NCBI GenBank assembly: GCA_900556515.1
Contig: USPH01000034.1
Location: forward strand, 1 to 9,312
From: an uncultured Collinsella sp.
GTDB lineage: Bacteria > Actinomycetota > Coriobacteriia > Coriobacteriales > Coriobacteriaceae
Direction: 5' to 3'
Length of the DNA stretch: 9,312 bases
Shown: positions 6,765 to 9,312 of the stretch, piece by piece
Numbering within the stretch: position 1 is the first letter of the stretch
Layout of the letters: every line of letters begins with the position of its first letter
Position numbers and translations under genes: made by a program
The notes under the pieces: generated by a model
Database searches by the model: none
Told to the model about the DNA's origin: nothing
Seen by the model: only the letters and a program-made list of their open reading frames with translations

Positions 6765-7057
6765 GCGGCATCCTTGGCGGTATAGATGCGCGCAAAGGTG
6801 GACGGGTCCGCTCCAAAGAGCATTTGAAGCATCAGGCGGCGCGAGTAGACGAGCTCTTCGAAGTCGGGAGGGAGCTCGATGTCGTGGATATGCGCGATGT
6901 GGTGGGCGAGCGCCGAGAACGACTCGGGGTCGCAGATCACATCGGTGGTAACGTGGTAGACCGTCGTATCGGGGAATGCCTCTTCGTCGAAAGGCAGGAG
7001 ATGGGGATCGTCGTCGACTTCGATGGCGATGCCGTACTGGGGCCAGTAATATGCCAT
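6761..7057 (-). CDS. Small cytoplasmic protein, possibly a PD-(D/E)XK-like remnant
   Basis: This 98-aa protein is first in the exported-protein cluster but has no signal peptide or membrane segment. I chose ATG 7057 because GGGAGG lies 6 nt upstream; a TTG at 7081 lacks such a site. The N-terminus, AYYWPQYGIAIEVDDDP (2-18), resembles the core strand of DUF559/Vsr-like nucleases ('fyWPey.laiEvDG'). The later TTVYHVTTDVICDPESFSALAHHI (31-54) resembles their closing strand and helix. The expected lysine of E-x-K is replaced (EVD), and the upstream part of such a domain is absent, so it may be inactive or only superficially similar. The C-terminal third is helical (SRRLMLQMLFGADPSTFARIY). The stop overlaps the next start (ATGA). 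The gene is believable because of its ribosome binding site and coupling; the function is unknown. Confidence 0.65.
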   Translation of the reverse strand: MAYYWPQYGIAIEVDDDPHLLPFDEEAFPDTTVYHVTTDVICDPESFSALAHHIAHIHDIELPPDFEELVYSRRLMLQMLFGADPSTFARIYTAKDAA

Positions 7058-7130
7058 GGGAACCTCCCTGCTTCTGGGCAAAAACTTCTATCGGTTTTGG
7101 CTGTCGACGCCGACCGTATCAGCCGCTACT

Positions 7131-7160
7131 TGACCAATTTCTGACCAAATGCTTGACGGA
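7131..7160. repeat. Direct repeats TGACCAA/TGACCAA/TGACGGA
   Basis: TGACCAA occurs at 7131-7137 and 7142-7148, with a degenerate third copy TGACGGA at 7154-7160. The spacing is 11 and 12 bp, about one helical turn, as expected for binding sites of a tandemly bound regulator. They lie 74-103 bp upstream of the first gene of the surface cluster. The regulator is unknown. Confidence 0.4.
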
Positions 7161-7321
7161 TTGGCGTCTCCGCAGGTAAAAGGCGGCAAAAAATACTCCA
7201 ACTTTTTTCAAGCGACAATCGCGCGGTCGGCGACGGCGGGGCCATATGTGTCAAAAGCATCGTCTGCCGAGGAAATCAAGCCGCTCGCCGAATTGCACGA
7301 ACGTAAAAATCGCCAATTATG

Positions 7322-7332
7322 GAGACGGTCTC
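7322..7332. promoter_or_regulatory. Palindrome GAGAC-G-GTCTC, possible operator
   Basis: This perfect 11-bp palindrome lies 70 bp upstream of the GTG of the FAD oxidoreductase gene, followed by a second palindrome CGTCGACG (7339-7346). Lactate and glycolate utilisation genes are often controlled by GntR- or LysR-type regulators with palindromic sites, but this does not match a site I know. Confidence 0.3.
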
Positions 7333-7402
7333 GAACACGTCGACGAAACGATGCGGTAACATCTCCCTGCAAATACTGTAGTTAGCTAAAGGGGGAGTTC
7401 GC

Positions 7403-9004
7403 GTGTCTGCAACCATCAAACCCTTCACCGATGAGTTCGAAGAGTATGGTCGCGACGAGTCTCGCGCATCGGGCGAGGCCTCGAGCATCTCGTTTCCGAC
7501 AACGGAAGACGAGGTCCGTGCCATTTTGGAAAAGCTCCATGCCGAGCGTGTCCCGGTAACGGTTCAGGGCGCCCGAACCGGCCTTGCCGCCGGTGCCGTG
7601 CCCCACGGCGGGCATATCCTCAATACTTCCCGTATGAATCGCTACTTGGGCCTTCGCCGCGATGAACAAGGCCAATTTCTGCTGCGCGTGGAGCCGGGCG
7701 TTGTGCTCTCGGAGCTGCGCAAGCAACTGGGCAAGAAGGTGCTTCCGACCGCAGGCTGGGACCAGACATCGCTTAAGGCTTACGAGGAATTCCAGGAAGC
7801 CCCCGAGCAATTCTTTCCTACCGATCCCACCGAGGCATCTGCCTGCCTGGGCGGCATGGCGGCATGCAACGCCTCTGGCGCCCGTAGCTACGCTTACGGC
7901 CCCATGCGCCCCCACATCACAGGTCTTCACGTCGCGCTGACCGATGGCGACCTGGTCGAGCTTCAGCGTGGCGAGGTTTTTGCGCAGGGTCGTCGCCTTT
8001 CGCTCGTGACAACGGAAGGCCGTGCACTCGAGCTTGATCTTCCCGCCTACACCATGCCCAAGACCAAAAATGCTTCGGGCTATTATGTTGCGGACGATAT
8101 GGACGCCATCGACCTCTTTATCGGCGCCTGCGGAACGCTTGGCGTTATCACCGAGCTCGAGATTACCCTGCAGGAGGCGCCTGCGGTCGTTTGGGGCGTG
8201 AGCTGCTTTTTCGATAGCGAAGACAAGGCCGTGTCCTTCACCGATTCCGTACGCCCCGTCCTGTCCCACGCGGCTGCCATCGAGTATTTCGATGAGGGCG
8301 CCCTGGATATCCTACGTCGCCAGCGCGAGCAGTCGACGGCGTTCGCCTCGCTGCCGGCGCTCGACAAAGAGGCCAAGGTCTGCGTCTACGTGGAGCTCGA
8401 CTGCGATGATGAAGCCCAGGCGACTGAGGAACTGTATCACCTGGGGTGGGTATTGGAGCTTGCGGGCGGCAGCGACGATGCGACCTGGGTCGCGCGCACC
8501 GAGGTCGATCGCGGGTGCCAGCGATTCTTCCGCCATGCGGTGCCCGAGAGCGTCAATATGCTTATCGACGAGCGTCGTCGCACCGACCCCACCATCACCA
8601 AGCTGGGCTCGGACATGTCGGTGCCCAACGCGCGCCTGGCCGATGTGATTGCCCTCTATCGCCGCACGTTGGCCGAAAGCGGTCTTGAGTCCGCCGCGTG
8701 GGGCCATATCGGCAACAACCACCTGCATGCGAACATCCTGCCGCGCGATGCGCAGGATTACCGCCGCGGCGGCGAGTTGTTTGCCCAGTGGGCCTCCGAA
8801 GTTACGGCTATGGGCGGTGCCGTCTCCGCCGAGCACGGCGTCGGCAAGATCAAGGCGGGCTTTCTTGAGACGATGTACGGCCACGAGGCCATGGTCGAAT
8901 CGGCACGGCTCAAGCTCCAGCTCGATCCTGCCGGGCAGCTGGGTCGCGGCAACCTGTTTTCGGAGAAGCTCTTGGATGAACTCGTCCAGAAGGGGGGCGC
9001 GTGA
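7403..9004 (+). CDS. FAD-binding oxidoreductase, GlcD / D-lactate dehydrogenase type
   Basis: This 533-aa protein starts at GTG 7403, after AAAGGGGGAG. Its N-terminal half (about 28-258) is an FAD_binding_4 (PCMH/VAO-type) domain: FPTTEDEVRAILEKL, GARTGLAAGAVP (56-67), and the FAD-contacting FFPTDPTEASACLGGMAACN (137-156) followed by GARSYAYGPMRP. The C-terminal half (about 265-520) is the FAD-oxidase_C domain with GHIGNNHLH (434-442), whose histidines normally bind a metal that holds the 2-hydroxyacid, and SAEHGVGK (475-482) with the catalytic histidine. It is therefore a cytosolic flavoenzyme oxidising a 2-hydroxyacid such as lactate or glycolate to the 2-oxoacid. It is somewhat longer than typical GlcD. 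The gene is followed at once by etfB, so its electron acceptor is most likely EtfAB, as in the lactate dehydrogenase/Etf complex of Acetobacterium woodii. Substrate is not provable from sequence. Confidence 0.88.
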   Translation: MSATIKPFTDEFEEYGRDESRASGEASSISFPTTEDEVRAILEKLHAERVPVTVQGARTGLAAGAVPHGGHILNTSRMNRYLGLRRDEQGQFLLRVEPGVVLSELRKQLGKKVLPTAGWDQTSLKAYEEFQEAPEQFFPTDPTEASACLGGMAACNASGARSYAYGPMRPHITGLHVALTDGDLVELQRGEVFAQGRRLSLVTTEGRALELDLPAYTMPKTKNASGYYVADDMDAIDLFIGACGTLGVITELEITLQEAPAVVWGVSCFFDSEDKAVSFTDSVRPVLSHAAAIEYFDEGALDILRRQREQSTAFASLPALDKEAKVCVYVELDCDDEAQATEELYHLGWVLELAGGSDDATWVARTEVDRGCQRFFRHAVPESVNMLIDERRRTDPTITKLGSDMSVPNARLADVIALYRRTLAESGLESAAWGHIGNNHLHANILPRDAQDYRRGGELFAQWASEVTAMGGAVSAEHGVGKIKAGFLETMYGHEAMVESARLKLQLDPAGQLGRGNLFSEKLLDELVQKGGA

Positions 9005-9006
9005 AG

Positions 9007-9312
9007 ATGAGCGATTTCCATATGGTGGTGTGCGTCAAGGCGGTGCCGGGTAGCACCGAGGTCAAAATGGACCCCAAGACCAATACCATTGTGCGCGATG
9101 GCAAGCAGGCGGTCATCAATCCCTTTGATGCGAGCGCCCTGGAGTGTGCCCTAGCGCTCAAGGACGACTTTATCGGCTTTGGCATGGATGTGCGCGTGAC
9201 GGTGGTGTCGATGGGTATTCCCGCGACCGAATCGCTGCTGCGCGACTGTATTGCCCGCGGTGCCGACGACGCGCTGCTGCTAACCGATCACGCCTTTGCA
9301 GGTGCCGATACC
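9007..9312 (+). CDS. etfB: Electron transfer flavoprotein beta subunit (3' end beyond window)
   Basis: The first 102 codons are present and open to the window edge. The protein begins MSDFHMVVCVKAVPGSTEV and continues with VINPFDASALECALALKD, the conserved N-terminal pattern of EtfB/FixA ('VCVKqVP' then 'INPfD..AlE.AL'), and VTVVSMGIPATESLLRDCIARGADDALLL, where the subunit packs and contacts nucleotide. EtfB pairs with EtfA to carry electrons from a flavin dehydrogenase. I chose ATG 9007, with GGGGGG 9 nt upstream; GTG 9001, which overlaps the stop of the preceding gene, is an in-frame alternative with too short a spacing. The start lies 2 nt after that stop, so the two genes are one operon, and etfA is expected next. 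Whether it is an electron-bifurcating type cannot be judged because the C-terminal part is missing. Confidence 0.92.
   Translation, partial: MSDFHMVVCVKAVPGSTEVKMDPKTNTIVRDGKQAVINPFDASALECALALKDDFIGFGMDVRVTVVSMGIPATESLLRDCIARGADDALLLTDHAFAGADT

Larger units (their letters stand above)
7058..7402. promoter_or_regulatory. Divergent intergenic region between the surface cluster and the LDH/Etf locus
   Basis: These 345 bp separate two divergently transcribed units, so both promoters should lie here. It is more AT-rich than its surroundings in places (A and T runs around 7188-7208). I could not fix a convincing -35/-10 pair for either side. TAACAT (7357-7362) and TACTGT (7374-7379) are weak -10 candidates for the plus-strand genes. 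I see no tRNA, riboswitch, terminator or small gene with a ribosome binding site. Two sub-elements are listed separately. Confidence 0.6.

Noticed and set aside
7163..7210. Possible terminator or A/T hairpin (A-run, then T-run)
   Set aside because: The arms AAAAAA and TTTTTT are purely A/T with no GC stem, and the CCGC/GCGG stem nearby is only 4 bp with no T-tract after it.
7382..8269. Minus-strand open frame of 295 codons
   Set aside because: Antisense to the FAD-binding domain of the GlcD-type enzyme.

Overview
The window is a GC-rich stretch of bacterial chromosome with dense genes, strong purine-rich ribosome binding sites, several GTG starts and a sortase-type anchor motif (LAQTG). These traits suggest a Gram-positive actinobacterium, most plausibly an anaerobic gut Coriobacteriia such as Collinsella. 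The LDH/Etf locus at the right edge fits an anaerobe. The taxon is inferred from style and gene content, not proven.

Layout. (1) Positions 1-2928, minus strand: a two-gene operon. A TerB-N/TerB-C protein (starting at 2928) is followed, with an 8-nt overlap, by a P-loop ATPase of the DUF2791 / BREX ATP-binding type that runs off the left edge. A likely sigma-70 promoter lies at about 2966-2994. (2) 3017-3733, minus: a DUF554 (YqgA/YdfK-like) membrane protein. (3) 3852-7057, minus: a compact cluster of five small genes whose products are mostly exported. In transcription order they are a 98-aa cytoplasmic protein, a single-TM anchored protein, a secreted 199-aa beta-rich protein, a very short LAQTG cell-wall-anchored protein, and a 476-aa secreted protein with two CxxC motifs. 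(4) 7058-7402: a divergent intergenic region with direct repeats and a palindrome. (5) 7403-9312, plus: a GlcD/LDH-type FAD oxidoreductase followed by the start of etfB, which probably encodes a lactate (2-hydroxyacid) dehydrogenase coupled to an electron-transfer flavoprotein.

How the genes may work together. The TerB-N/ATPase pair resembles the DNA-processing branch of Ter-associated systems proposed from comparative genomics, usually discussed as stress response or defence against foreign DNA. Further partner genes, such as a helicase, would be expected left of position 1. The exported cluster looks like a small cell-surface assembly: one protein held in the membrane, one linked to the wall, and two secreted proteins that may share a beta-sandwich domain. 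The metabolic pair would oxidise a 2-hydroxyacid such as lactate and pass electrons to EtfAB.

The two most novel parts are the TerB-N/DUF2791 operon and the uncharacterised envelope cluster. No RNA genes, CRISPR arrays, insertion sequences or prophage genes were seen.
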